Translations under genes and position numbers: made by a program
Notes under the pieces: model-generated
The model's input: only the letters and a program-made list of their open reading frames with translations
Databases searched by the model: none
Told to the model about the DNA's origin: nothing
Part shown: positions 40,197 through 50,241 of the stretch, piece by piece
How positions within the stretch are numbered: position 1 is the first letter of the stretch
Layout of the letters: each line of letters begins with the position of its first letter
Source: Bacilli bacterium
Lineage (GTDB): Bacteria > Bacillota_I > Bacilli_A > RF39 > UBA660
Direction: 5' to 3'
Length of the DNA: 54,183 bases
Assembly: GCA_028708945.1 (NCBI GenBank)
Contig: JAQVXV010000002.1
Coordinates: forward strand, 1 to 54,183

Positions 40197-42185
40197 CTAA
40201 TCTAATCCATCATTTTTATCTATTAAGTCTTTAATATGCTTATATTTTATATCATCTATTTTACACTTTAAAAAATCTTCACTATCTTCTTTAGCATACA
40301 ATAAAATATTATAGTCATTTTTAATATCTGCAACCTTAAAAGACATATCCCCACTTTGTCTTAATCCAAATAAATCTCCACTACCTCTTAGCTTAAAATC
40401 CTCTTCACTAATCTTAAAACCATCTGAAGTTTCAGTTAAAATCTTAAGTCGATCATTTTGTTTACTACTTATTAAAATACAATATGATTGTATTTCATTT
40501 CTACCAACTCTACCTCTTAGTTGATGAATAGCGGATAGTCCAAACCTAAAACTATCAAATATAACCATCATAGTAGCATTTTTAACATCTACCCCTACTT
40601 CTATAACAGTCGTACTAATAAGAATTTGAATCTCATTATTTTGAAAACTATTCATAACTTCTTCTTTTTCTTTTGACTCCATCTTACCATGCATAACACC
40701 AATATTGTAATACTTAGAAAAAGCACTTTTCATCTTAGACTCTAATTCATTAATGTTTTCTAAATTGATCTTGTCGCTTTCTTCAATTAAAGGTGCTATA
40801 ACATATATTTGATGACCTTGTTTTAACTCCTCTAACATACTTTCCAAAACATCCTTTATTTCAGAATCATGTTTTAAAGTAGTTATAATCTCTTTTCTTC
40901 CTTCAGGCCTTGTTCTTATAGTAGATATATCCATATCACCATATAAAGTAAGAGCATAAGTTCTTGGTATTGGAGTAGCACTCATATATAAAATATCAGG
41001 AGAAATTCCTTTATTTTTTAAACTTCCTCTTTGATTAACCCCAAAACGATGTTGTTCATCAGTAATAACAAGGCCTAGGTTATTATATTTAACATCATCT
41101 TGAAATAAAGCATGAGTCCCTATAATTAAATCAATCTCTTTGTTTTCTAATTTTTTATAAACTTCTTTTTTTTCTTTAACCTTCATCTTACCAGTTAATA
41201 AACTTACATTAATATTATAATCTTTAAATAAATTAACAATATTATTAAAATGTTGATGTGCTAAAATCTCAGTAGGCGCCATCAAAGCACTTTGATAACC
41301 ACTTAAATAATTAATATAGATCGCTATAACAGAAACAATAGTCTTTCCACTACCAACATCACCTTGTAATAGTCTATTCATTCTATTAGGAGACACTAAA
41401 TCATTATATATATCTTCTACACTCTTTAATTGATCTTTAGTTAACTTAAAAGGTAATTTAGATATAAACTCTAATACCTTAGAATAATCAACATCTCGCT
41501 TTAAACCAACTTGATTATTCTTGTTATTTTTAAGCCTATTCATCTTAAGCATAAACAAAAATAACTCCTCATACTTTAAATAATTAGTAGCGCTTTTAAC
41601 CTCTTTCATATCACTAGGATTATGAATTTTTTTAACACTTTCTAACTTATCTAATAAACCATATTTTAACTTTAAATAATCAGGTACATATTCAATAACC
41701 TTATAATCTTCAATTTGGCTTATTAAAGAAGATATCTGTTTACTAGTAATACCTTCAAATGAATGATAAATTGGAATAATAGGGGGTAATGAAGAAAGAG
41801 CACTAAACTTAATATCACTAGCAATAATAGTATTGTGCTTTAAATCATATTTACCAATCAAAGTCAAAGTTGTCCTAGGTTTAATCTTATTTCTTAAAAA
41901 ACCTCTATTAAAAATAACCACATTGACAATTCTACTTCCCACATTAAATCTAAAAGTCATCTTATCTAACTTACCTTTTAACCTTATTAAAAAAGGAAAA
42001 TTTTCACTATAACCATCTATTACAATCCTTTCATCTTGTTCTAAAGAATCTATATCACTTCTACTCATCTCATCATATCGAAAAGGATAATATTCAATTA
42101 AATCATCAGTTGAATAAAATCCGTTATTATTTAATATCTTCAATATCTTAGGTCCTACACCATTTAGATTAATTAACTCTTTCAT
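40197..42185 (-). CDS. recG: ATP-dependent DNA helicase RecG
   Basis: 662 aa. N-terminal wedge OB domain (about 45-140), then a superfamily 2 helicase with Walker A LLQGDVGSGKT, the DEQH box ITDEQHRFG, MSATPIPRT, and late motifs STTVIEVGVDV and QLRGRVGRNEIQS. It remodels stalled replication forks. Length is slightly short but complete. ATG 42185 follows GGTGAT. Chromosomal housekeeping gene marking the end of the island. Confidence 0.97.
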   Translation of the reverse strand: MKELINLNGVGPKILKILNNNGFYSTDDLIEYYPFRYDEMSRSDIDSLEQDERIVIDGYSENFPFLIRLKGKLDKMTFRFNVGSRIVNVVIFNRGFLRNKIKPRTTLTLIGKYDLKHNTIIASDIKFSALSSLPPIIPIYHSFEGITSKQISSLISQIEDYKVIEYVPDYLKLKYGLLDKLESVKKIHNPSDMKEVKSATNYLKYEELFLFMLKMNRLKNNKNNQVGLKRDVDYSKVLEFISKLPFKLTKDQLKSVEDIYNDLVSPNRMNRLLQGDVGSGKTIVSVIAIYINYLSGYQSALMAPTEILAHQHFNNIVNLFKDYNINVSLLTGKMKVKEKKEVYKKLENKEIDLIIGTHALFQDDVKYNNLGLVITDEQHRFGVNQRGSLKNKGISPDILYMSATPIPRTYALTLYGDMDISTIRTRPEGRKEIITTLKHDSEIKDVLESMLEELKQGHQIYVIAPLIEESDKINLENINELESKMKSAFSKYYNIGVMHGKMESKEKEEVMNSFQNNEIQILISTTVIEVGVDVKNATMMVIFDSFRFGLSAIHQLRGRVGRNEIQSYCILISSKQNDRLKILTETSDGFKISEEDFKLRGSGDLFGLRQSGDMSFKVADIKNDYNILLYAKEDSEDFLKCKIDDIKYKHIKDLIDKNDGLD

Positions 42186-42260
42186 AAATCACCTATCTTC
42201 TAAATTATATCAAACTTTTGTTCGCATTTCAATTATTTAATACTTTTTATGTTAAAAAAC

Positions 42261-42289
42261 TTGACAAAAGAACTATTTTCAATTAGTAT
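42261..42289 (+). promoter_or_regulatory. Promoter of the plus-strand small RNA
   Basis: TTGACA (42261-42266), 17-base spacer, TAGTAT (42284-42289). Confidence 0.7.
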
Positions 42290-42295
42290 ATACAT

Positions 42296-42398
42296 TACCA
42301 ATTCGAGTTATATAGGCGAATTGGCGCTAGTATCACACTAGCCAACCCCTTTTTATTCTTTTATAGGACAGTTCGCAGGGGGACTGTTCTTTTTTTTG
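42296..42398 (+). ncRNA. Second free-standing small RNA
   Basis: About 103 nt between a promoter and an intrinsic terminator, without a coding frame; no plus-strand gene follows, so it is not a leader. Hairpin CCAATTCG/CGAATTGG (42298-42324), hairpin GCTAGT/ACTAGC (42326-42342), a CAACCCCT single-stranded segment, then terminator stem GGACAGT/ACTGTTC whose loop holds GGGGG and could pair with CCCC. The layout parallels the small RNA near 40.1 kb. Confidence 0.75.
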
Positions 42399-42462
42399 TC
42401 TTTATTTATATATACCAAATAAACAAAAAATAACCTTATAAACATATATACTTCTATTATAA

Positions 42463-42495
42463 AACCCAATCCAGATAATACTAGATTGGGTTTTT
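42463..42495. terminator. Terminator of the prepilin-FGE-like gene
   Basis: AACCCAATC / GATTGGGTT arms with T-runs on both strands; usable in both directions. Confidence 0.75.
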
Positions 42496-42503
42496 ACTTA
42501 TTT

Positions 42504-44630
42504 TTAATTTACTGCAAGAACGAGACGCGAACCAATGTGGGTAACTATAGTACCTGTAAATCTAAAGAATTTAAACTGTCCTGCAAGAACTCCATGGGAA
42601 TAATTGCCTCCTCGGTAGAACCAAGGGCTAGAAGAGTCAACAAAGTACGAATAGTCAGCATACCAATTATTGTGATATCTACTTGTCCCATCACCATCTA
42701 CATAATTGTAAAATGGTCCCATTTCTCCTGTTGCATCTCCTAGTATTCTATAATTAAAAGATGATAAATTTGAACTTGCTGAATAGACATCAAAATATTT
42801 AAAATTATAATTTGCTATTGTTGTTGTTGTGAAGCCACTATTTCCTAGTTGTCCACTCTTATATGATGCCATATATTCATTTGCTCCACCACTCATATCA
42901 TATATTCCTGTTATATTTCCTGTTGTTGTTGGATGTTCTTTACCAATTGAAACACCATTAGTATAGGGTTCATAACGTGTTGCTTTTGAACCTTGTTCCA
43001 GTTGTACTTCCCTAAAAATTACAGTGCTCTCTGAAGCACTTCCTGAACTATGTCTCGTAGCAATAATTGCACTTGTTATATTATAGTCTTCTGGTGCTGT
43101 GAAAGAATAGATAAAATATCCTTCCTCATTAGGTTTAATTGCAGCTGATTGTTGTGTAAATTGTCGATATCCTGTTGGGGTTGTTGAAGTATTACAATGC
43201 AACATAAAACCGACATCTTCTATTCCAGATATATTTTTAATATAACCTTTTAAAGTAAATGTTCCACCCTCCTTTAACTTAATTAAACTATCATCGACTA
43301 ACTTCATATCCGAAAAATATTGTTGCCAACCTGAAAAAGTTGATGTTCGTTCAATATTGGTGTTTAATAACAAATTAACACCTCTTGTTGCATAACCTAA
43401 CGTTTTTGTATAATCATTTCCATATGTTCCAGGAAATGTTGTTTGATCAGTTCCTTCTACTGCACTATAACCTGTTTTATATGCTGAATTATTATTTATA
43501 TTTATCTCTTTATTTATCCCATATTTTGAATGTGATAAATATGCAACTGCTCCCCATTCAGTATTTTTCATCATATGTGAATCATTAGAGCGATTATAAT
43601 TATAGGCTGCTACAAACATATTATATAATGTATTTGCCCTCCAACTAAATACATCTGGTTTTACTATTATCTTACTTGAATCAGAACTATTTACTTGAGC
43701 TTGTGATGTTGTTGTTGCCCCTAAATATCCTGTTTCAAATTTACCTACCCATATCCCATTTGTATTAAATGAAGTAAATGCAGGATGAGTTAACCATGAA
43801 CCTTTTGTACTTCCAGTTGATGCTGTTACATCTTTTGTTTCAAACTCTATTTCTATTGATTGTGCTATACTTTCCGTTGGTTTACTTGATATAACACCTG
43901 TATAAAGACCTTCATTAAATATTTTATATTTATATCTTGGTATCCATACAAAATATGATCTGATAGCTGACTCTGGTATTATGTCTCCTACATTATAAGT
44001 TCCACTTGATAACATTACAGCATTTGCCCACTCTTTATTTGTATAATCATACCAGCCATCTTTCAAGTCAGCATAGGTTACTGTTCCGTCATCAGAAATT
44101 CTTACTGGTATCATATTAGATCCTAATACTGGATCTGCTCCATTTAAAATGTTTTCACTATAAGTCATATCATTACAATTTTTTGCTTTATACTCAGATA
44201 TTCCATCTGAATAAACCACTTTAACATCATTTATACATAATGTAGCAGTTGCAACTGTTCCATTATTACTTAAATTAACAATTCCACTTGTTGGTGTTTT
44301 ACCATCCATCTTAATAGTTAACGTTTCTCCATTACAAGTATCATCTGTTACTGTTCCACTACAAAGATTACCATTAGGCATTACTATATATGGAACATCT
44401 GGAATATTTTCACGATTTAAATTCTTATTAGCAACCGCTATTTTAATCCCATCTGCATAATTCTCGGCACTTCTTTCAGTTGTACTTTTCTTAGAATCTT
44501 CTATTAATCCAACAACAATTGGGGACGCTATTAATGCTATAATAGCTAAAATTACTATTACGGCTAGTAACTCAATTAATGTAAATCCTTTTTTATTCAT
44601 ATTATTCTTCACATTACCTTGTTGTTTCAT
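42504..44630 (-). CDS. Prepilin with FGE/C-type-lectin-like domain and inserted jelly roll
   Basis: 708 aa. ATG 44630 has a strong SD (AAGGAG), giving a 15-residue leader before FTLIELLAVIVILAI. Pilin region to about 150; then a formylglycine-generating-enzyme/C-lectin-like fold: FVWIPRYKYKIF, GIWVGKFETGY, MMKNTEWGAVAYL, YDMSGGANEYM, WFYRGGNYSHG and the closing GSRLVLAVN. A CBM-like beta sandwich is inserted (about 425-560: LLLNTNIERT, VIFREVQLEQGS). The enzyme's Cys pair is not evident, so it is probably a binding domain. Directly downstream of another prepilin gene, overlapping it by 17 bases. Confidence 0.85.
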   Translation of the reverse strand: MKQQGNVKNNMNKKGFTLIELLAVIVILAIIALIASPIVVGLIEDSKKSTTERSAENYADGIKIAVANKNLNRENIPDVPYIVMPNGNLCSGTVTDDTCNGETLTIKMDGKTPTSGIVNLSNNGTVATATLCINDVKVVYSDGISEYKAKNCNDMTYSENILNGADPVLGSNMIPVRISDDGTVTYADLKDGWYDYTNKEWANAVMLSSGTYNVGDIIPESAIRSYFVWIPRYKYKIFNEGLYTGVISSKPTESIAQSIEIEFETKDVTASTGSTKGSWLTHPAFTSFNTNGIWVGKFETGYLGATTTSQAQVNSSDSSKIIVKPDVFSWRANTLYNMFVAAYNYNRSNDSHMMKNTEWGAVAYLSHSKYGINKEININNNSAYKTGYSAVEGTDQTTFPGTYGNDYTKTLGYATRGVNLLLNTNIERTSTFSGWQQYFSDMKLVDDSLIKLKEGGTFTLKGYIKNISGIEDVGFMLHCNTSTTPTGYRQFTQQSAAIKPNEEGYFIYSFTAPEDYNITSAIIATRHSSGSASESTVIFREVQLEQGSKATRYEPYTNGVSIGKEHPTTTGNITGIYDMSGGANEYMASYKSGQLGNSGFTTTTIANYNFKYFDVYSASSNLSSFNYRILGDATGEMGPFYNYVDGDGTSRYHNNWYADYSYFVDSSSPWFYRGGNYSHGVLAGQFKFFRFTGTIVTHIGSRLVLAVN

Positions 44631-46119
44631 ATATTCTCCTTATTTCTATTGCAGATAAAGCACGATTATATATCCTAACATCTTTTGCATTTCCATTAAA
44701 TGCTCGATTTTGTCCTTCACAATATTTAGTGGCACCAATTTGAAATTCATTTGAATTATATATAGTTGGTGTTTGTGCAATACTTTTTACTAATTCTCCA
44801 TCTATATATAAATTAACTTCATTTGCTTTGTAGGTTGCTACTATATGGTACCATTTATCAAGCATCATTTTAAAACCAGTATTTATATAACCAATACTTC
44901 CACCATAATCTTTATAACCAATATCATAATTAGAATTATACGCTATACCACCTATTGATTCAGTAACATATCTCCAACCTACGATACTAGCAAAACTAAT
45001 TCCTGAAGCGTAATCACCTTTTCTTTTAGCCCATACTGCTACAGTAAATTCATCTGTAGGTTTTGAAAGTGGAATTGAAGCAAAATCATCTACTCCATTA
45101 AATAAATATGCATTATCGTTCTTTGAATATTTTGCACCGTTAATTACACCATTTTTTTTATTTAGTGTATAGTCAAGCGCCACAGTATCCCTAGAAGTTG
45201 GTGTATAATCAGTTGCATAACCTTTTTGCTCAATTTGAGGTGCTACCCAATCTATTACCATTGTATCTCCCAATTCAAATGATGGTGAACGAAAACTCCA
45301 AAAGATATAATCTGTTTTGTCATCAATAACAGTTCCATTTCTATACGTAACACACCTTGTCCAACCGTCTGCCAAAACCTCATGATTTCCATCATACCAA
45401 CCACTAATATTACTAGCCCTTCCACCAACTTGAACATCTGTTTTGTTTACAGGTTTCCAATAAATACTTGTTGTATATTTATTGTTACCCAAGAATGTCA
45501 TACGTGATCCCATTACACCGTGATTTGCCAAATTTGATCGTATACTACTTACTTGTGTAGCATTTGTTGGTGTCATAGTTAATCTATATATTGGAGCTCC
45601 TTTATAAAATCCACCAGTCGCAACTAATGTTGCTGGTATAGAATAATTGTTATATATACCTAAATTACCCGTCCATAAATTAGTTGTACCTTCTTCAGAT
45701 TCATTTAATTTATAATGACCAATCAAGCCATCTTCACTAGAACTATTAATATTATCATCACACTTTATATGTGGTATGTAATCATAATTATTATTTTGGG
45801 TTTTGGTTACAAGAATATAACCACCACATTCTTTAGAACTATTATTAGGATCTTTTAATTCTTTTAAATAATCACTATTTTTTAAATCTACTACACTAAC
45901 CTCTGCAGTATCTCCTATCTCAATTGGAAGATAATCTGAATTTTTAGATAAATATAATTTAGTTGCTTTTATAACTGCTTGCTCATTTTGAATATATGCA
46001 CGAATTTTAATATCACTTACCATATTAGTAATTATTGGAACTGTGATTAACATAATTATCGCTAAAATTACTATTACTGCTAACAACTCAATTAATGTAA
46101 AACCTCTTTTATAATTCAT
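44614..46119 (-). CDS. Prepilin with CBM-like and LamG domains
   Basis: 501 aa from ATG 46119, selected by GGGAG upstream and a short leader MNYKRG before FTLIELLAVIVILAI; an in-frame ATG 20 codons upstream would give an atypical leader. Pilin domain with Cys pair (CGGYILVTK and HIKCDD), then a jelly-roll region (about 135-310), and a LamG domain (about 320-495: YLFNGVDDFASI, WAKRKGD, WYHIVATYKANEVNLYIDG, DVRIYNRALSAIEI). Architecture close to the 18.2 kb gene. Likely a surface adhesin. First gene of a two-gene operon. Confidence 0.85.
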   Translation of the reverse strand: MNYKRGFTLIELLAVIVILAIIMLITVPIITNMVSDIKIRAYIQNEQAVIKATKLYLSKNSDYLPIEIGDTAEVSVVDLKNSDYLKELKDPNNSSKECGGYILVTKTQNNNYDYIPHIKCDDNINSSSEDGLIGHYKLNESEEGTTNLWTGNLGIYNNYSIPATLVATGGFYKGAPIYRLTMTPTNATQVSSIRSNLANHGVMGSRMTFLGNNKYTTSIYWKPVNKTDVQVGGRASNISGWYDGNHEVLADGWTRCVTYRNGTVIDDKTDYIFWSFRSPSFELGDTMVIDWVAPQIEQKGYATDYTPTSRDTVALDYTLNKKNGVINGAKYSKNDNAYLFNGVDDFASIPLSKPTDEFTVAVWAKRKGDYASGISFASIVGWRYVTESIGGIAYNSNYDIGYKDYGGSIGYINTGFKMMLDKWYHIVATYKANEVNLYIDGELVKSIAQTPTIYNSNEFQIGATKYCEGQNRAFNGNAKDVRIYNRALSAIEIRRIYETTR

Positions 46120-46200
46120 TCTCTTACTCCCTATTATTAAATTAATTATATTGTAACATATTTTACCTATTACTTTCAATAACCCAAACCTTTTTATAAA

Positions 46201-46227
46201 AAAAGTAATACTAATGTATTACTTTCT
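46201..46227 (-). terminator. pheT terminator
   Basis: AAAGTAATAC-ATTA-GTATTACTTT and T-run on the minus strand, overlapping the stop. Confidence 0.8.
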
Positions 46228-48567
46228 TAATTTAGCTTTTAACTTACCTTCGACATCACTTATTACCTTATTAAATATCTCAGTAACCTCTTCATCTGTT
46301 AAAGTCTTATTAAAATCACTGAATGTTAGTGAAAACGCTAAAGACTTTTCTTCTTCACTTATTTCATATAAATCAAAAACTGATATATTAGTAAGTAATT
46401 TACCACCTGTTTTTTTAATAACAGATATTACTTCTTCAGATTTAATTTCTTTATCTAAAATAAATGCTACATCCTTCACAATATTAGGATATTTAGAAAT
46501 TTCTTTATATTTCATCTTACCTGTTTTAATCTCTAATAAATCTTTCAACTTAATTTCAAATACATAAACATCATCCTTAACTTCACTTGGATGAACTTTA
46601 CCTATATAACCAACAGTTCTACCACTTACAACAATAGATGCTGATTGACCTGGATGTAGTTCTAAAGGAGTGTCTTTCGCTACAAAACTATAGCGGTTCT
46701 TATATCCTAAGTAATCTAACAACTCCTCTACAACACCCTTAATAACATAAAAATCAACATAACCATCATGTCCTAATTCAGTATAATATAAACCCGTCAT
46801 CAAAGCAGACACTCGATAATCTTCTTTATAGTCATCTTCAATCTTATAAAAACCCTTACCGATTTCAAAAATACAAATATCTTTTAAACTACGAGCTTTA
46901 TTATATTCATAAATACTTACTAAAGAAGGAATCAAACTATATCTTAAAGTAGTCCTATCTTCAGTCATTGGATCTAATATCTTAATGTGTTCAAATGTAT
47001 CATTAGTATATTTATGAACATTAGACTCTGCTATTAAAGTATAACTTAAAGTCTCATTTAAGCCTAAATCAATCATCTTATCACGGATAATTCTGTTAGT
47101 CTTATCTACATGACCTGGTCTAGTAGGCACAACTGGTAATTTGCCCTCTATATTATCAACACCATACATACGACCAACTTCTTCAATTAGATCTTCCTTA
47201 ATTGAAATATCAACCCTTCTTTTAGGTATTGACACTTGCATATTATCATCTTTTACTAAAACCTTAAATCCTAATCTTTCAAAAATATTAATTATTTCTT
47301 CATTAGATATTTTAAGTCCTAAAACCTTATTTATTATAGAAAAAGTAATATCAATTAAAGTATCTTCTAAACTTTCCTTAGAATACTCTTTAATCCCTGC
47401 TACAATCTTAGCATCTGCATATTTTTCAAGTAATGCACACGATCTTTCAATCGCCATATAAGTACGATTTGGATCAATTTTTTTCTCAAATCTATTGCTT
47501 GCTTCACTACGAAGTATCTTTTTAGATGTTTTTCTTATCTTAATCGGATCAAAAATAGCACTTTCAATAATAATGTCCTTAGTATTTTTATCAATTTCAG
47601 TCGATAATCCACCCATTACACCTGCTAATCCAATAGCACTTTCTTTATTAGCAATAACAATATCTTCTTTAGATAAAACTCTTTCATTATTATCTAAAGT
47701 TACTAAGCGCTCATCTTCATAAGCTTGTCTTACAACAATTGTATCTTCTAACTTAGAAGCATCGTAATAATGTAATGGTTGACCAGTTTCTAACATAACA
47801 TAGTTACTAATATCAACAACATTATTAATCGGTCTTATACCAGACGCTATTAACCTGTTTTTAATAAATGCTGGACTTTCTTTAATAGTAATATCCTTAA
47901 CCTTCTTAACTAAAAATAAACTACAACCATCCGTTTGAACATCTAAATTAAAATCAAAATCCTCTTTAATTTCACTATATTTTAAAGCAATATCTTTAAC
48001 TGACTTAGAATATATAGCACCTACCTCATATGCCATTCCTAAAACACTTAGTAAATCACCACGATTAGAAGTTAATTCAAAATCGATTACCTCATCATCT
48101 AGTCCTAAGAAACTAATAGGATCTTCCCCTACTAAAGCACTTTCATCTAACTCTGCTATACCTTCAACATCTTCTAGCTTTAAAAACTTATGATCGAGTC
48201 CTAACTCATTTAAAGAACACATCATACCTTCTGATTCAATACCTCTTATATTGCTTCTTTTAATAGTAATTTCAGGTAGTATAGCACCAACTTTTGCCAC
48301 TATTACCTTAATACCTTCTCTCGCATTAGGAGCACCACAAACAATATTTAAAATAGATTTTTTAATATCAACCTTACATACTTTTAAATGATCAGAATCA
48401 GGATGATTACTACATTCTATAATCTTACCAATTACTAAATCAGTAGCACTTATTAACTTAGAAGCACTTTCATATTCATTACCTTTAGAAGTCATCTCTT
48501 CTGCAAGCTCTAAATAATCGACAGGAACATCAACATAATCTTTTAGAAATTTAACACTTAATTTCAT
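46219..48567 (-). CDS. pheT: Phenylalanyl-tRNA synthetase beta subunit
   Basis: 782 aa from ATG 48567, chosen because AGGAAGG lies nine bases upstream; earlier ATGs are too close to it. N-terminal tRNA-binding OB domain (IIECSNHPDSDHLKVCKV), B3/B4 region (NNVVDISNYVMLETGQPLHYYD), B5 domain, and the C-terminal anticodon-binding ferredoxin-like domain. Overlaps pheS by 17 bases and is co-transcribed under a T-box. Length and domains are normal. Confidence 0.96.
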   Translation of the reverse strand: MKLSVKFLKDYVDVPVDYLELAEEMTSKGNEYESASKLISATDLVIGKIIECSNHPDSDHLKVCKVDIKKSILNIVCGAPNAREGIKVIVAKVGAILPEITIKRSNIRGIESEGMMCSLNELGLDHKFLKLEDVEGIAELDESALVGEDPISFLGLDDEVIDFELTSNRGDLLSVLGMAYEVGAIYSKSVKDIALKYSEIKEDFDFNLDVQTDGCSLFLVKKVKDITIKESPAFIKNRLIASGIRPINNVVDISNYVMLETGQPLHYYDASKLEDTIVVRQAYEDERLVTLDNNERVLSKEDIVIANKESAIGLAGVMGGLSTEIDKNTKDIIIESAIFDPIKIRKTSKKILRSEASNRFEKKIDPNRTYMAIERSCALLEKYADAKIVAGIKEYSKESLEDTLIDITFSIINKVLGLKISNEEIINIFERLGFKVLVKDDNMQVSIPKRRVDISIKEDLIEEVGRMYGVDNIEGKLPVVPTRPGHVDKTNRIIRDKMIDLGLNETLSYTLIAESNVHKYTNDTFEHIKILDPMTEDRTTLRYSLIPSLVSIYEYNKARSLKDICIFEIGKGFYKIEDDYKEDYRVSALMTGLYYTELGHDGYVDFYVIKGVVEELLDYLGYKNRYSFVAKDTPLELHPGQSASIVVSGRTVGYIGKVHPSEVKDDVYVFEIKLKDLLEIKTGKMKYKEISKYPNIVKDVAFILDKEIKSEEVISVIKKTGGKLLTNISVFDLYEISEEEKSLAFSLTFSDFNKTLTDEEVTEIFNKVISDVEGKLKAKLRK

Positions 48568-49606
48568 TTTCATCATCCTTCCTATCAAATTGTTCTAAGA
48601 ACCTTATATCATTAGTATATAAATACCTTATATCTGGTATCGCATATTTAAACATTGCTATACGATCAAGTCCCGGACCGAATGCAAAAGCCGTATATTT
48701 ATCAGGATCATATCCACCCATTCTTAAAACATTAGGATGAACCATACCAGCTGCAAAAACCTCTATCCAACCAGTTTTTTTACAAAGATGACAACCTTTA
48801 CCACCACAGTTAAAACAAGTTACATCCACTTCATAAGAAGGTTCTGTAAATGGGAAAAAACTAGGTCTAAAACGTATCTTAGTGCTATCACCTAATAATT
48901 TACGTGCAAATATTTCTAAAGTACCTTTTAAATCTGCTAAAGTAATGTCCTTATCGATTACTAATCCTTCAACTTGACCGAATTGATGAGAATGTGTAGC
49001 ATCGTCATCTCTTCTATAAGTTTTACCAGGACAAATAATTCTAAGCGGTCCTTTTTCTTCATTTTTTTGCATCGTTCTTGCTTGAACAGTCGAAGTTTGT
49101 GTTCTAAGCAACATCTCTTCTGTAATATAAAAAGTATCTTGAGCATCACGAGCTGGATGTCCTTCAGGAACATTTAAATTTTTAAAACAATTATCGTCAG
49201 TTTCTACTTCAGGACCATCGACAACATCATAACCCATTGAAACAAATAAATCTTCAATTTCTTCAACAACACGATTAAAAGGATGTTTACTTCCTCTTCT
49301 TACCTTTTTACTTGGTAGCGAAATATCGATTGTTTCTTTTTCTAACTTTTCATTTAATTCACGATATTCTAAATCTTTTCTTAAATCCTCAACTTTGAGA
49401 TTAACATAAGTTTTAACCTCGTTTAAGCCAATTCCAAAGTCTTTTTTATCTTCAACCGATAAATCCCTCATCATCAAAGATAACTCTTGAATAGGCCCTT
49501 TTTTACCTAAATATTCAACCTTTAAATCGTTTAGATCTTTTAAACTACTTACATTACTTAGTTTTTCATCAAAACAGGATTTAATTGCACTTATTTTCTC
49601 TTTCAT
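48551..49606 (-). CDS. pheS: Phenylalanyl-tRNA synthetase alpha subunit
   Basis: 351 aa. N-terminal coiled coil (1-90), then the class II core: motif 1 around HPFNRVVEEIEDLFVSMGY, motif 2 RFRPSFFPFTEPSYEVDV, the CFNCGGKGCHLCKKTGW Cys loop common in this subunit, and motif 3 AFGPGLDRIAMF. SD AGGAGG before ATG 49606. With PheT it charges tRNA-Phe. Upstream is a Phe T-box leader. Confidence 0.97.
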   Translation of the reverse strand: MKEKISAIKSCFDEKLSNVSSLKDLNDLKVEYLGKKGPIQELSLMMRDLSVEDKKDFGIGLNEVKTYVNLKVEDLRKDLEYRELNEKLEKETIDISLPSKKVRRGSKHPFNRVVEEIEDLFVSMGYDVVDGPEVETDDNCFKNLNVPEGHPARDAQDTFYITEEMLLRTQTSTVQARTMQKNEEKGPLRIICPGKTYRRDDDATHSHQFGQVEGLVIDKDITLADLKGTLEIFARKLLGDSTKIRFRPSFFPFTEPSYEVDVTCFNCGGKGCHLCKKTGWIEVFAAGMVHPNVLRMGGYDPDKYTAFAFGPGLDRIAMFKYAIPDIRYLYTNDIRFLEQFDRKDDENEIKC

Positions 49607-49616
49607 ATTTCCTCCT

Positions 49617-49795
49617 AAAAAAAAACATCCTTATCTAAGGACGTGATTTCGTGGTACCACCTTAATTTGTATAGTAAACTATACCTTAATACTGTAACGC
49701 GTTACCGTTATAAATTTTCTTTTATAAAGCTCGAAAAACGAATTCATAAACCATTATTGTTAGTTTCCACCATACACTAACTCTCTATTAATAAT
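49617..49795 (-). promoter_or_regulatory. T-box riboswitch of pheST
   Basis: Minus-strand T-box AAGGTGGTACCACG (about 49649-49662), terminator stem ACGTCCTT-AGAT-AAGGATGT followed by eight Ts (49617-49644), and a Stem I-like region starting AGAGAGTTAGTGTATGG. TTC in GAATTCG near 49739-49745 is the likely Phe specifier (inferred). Confidence 0.92.
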
Positions 49796-49806
49796 AAAAT
49801 TTATTA

Positions 49807-50241
49807 CTACTTTTTTGTCTTAGCTTCTATTTCACTTACTTGTGTAAGTTGTTTTTTTAATTCTTCTAATTCCTTAATCCTTTTTTTGCCCTTCTTAGGA
49901 TTATCAAATTCTTTAAAATCATACTCTTTATCATATGAGGCGACCATTTCTGGTACGCACTCATAAGAAAGATCTATTCCTTGAACATTTTCTTTAATTT
50001 CATTTTGAATATGAAATAAAATACTTTTATTTGTACTTCTTCCCAAATCATAATTGTAATTTGATAAATTAATTATTTCGTCTAATTTCTCGCGTGTGGC
50101 AAATTCTTCCATCTTCTCAAAAAAAGTATTTAAATTACCTTTATTAAAGTAACAATCAATTAATTCTTTTTTTGCTTCCTCTGGTAACATTCCTACAATT
50201 ATTTGTTCATCTTGATGTTCAATAAAATTTTCATCTAACAT
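49807..50241 (-). CDS. Hypothetical 144-aa soluble protein
   Basis: Helical, charged protein with no signal or membrane segment. It contains IIVGMLPEEAKKELIDCYFNK, a middle region DLGRSTNKSILFHIQNE and a basic C-terminal coiled coil (GKKRIKELEELKKQL). No family recognised. It starts on a TAATG overlap with the upstream 133-aa gene, so they are co-translated and probably interact. Confidence 0.6.
   Translation of the reverse strand: MLDENFIEHQDEQIIVGMLPEEAKKELIDCYFNKGNLNTFFEKMEEFATREKLDEIINLSNYNYDLGRSTNKSILFHIQNEIKENVQGIDLSYECVPEMVASYDKEYDFKEFDNPKKGKKRIKELEELKKQLTQVSEIEAKTKK

Noticed and set aside
38242..42640. Diversity-generating retroelement using the RT at 38.2 kb and the C-lectin-like gene at 42.5 kb
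   Set aside because: No template repeat resembling the gene's 3' end is found near the RT, no Avd gene is seen, and the RT has PQG...ST rather than the IG..SQ motif of such enzymes.
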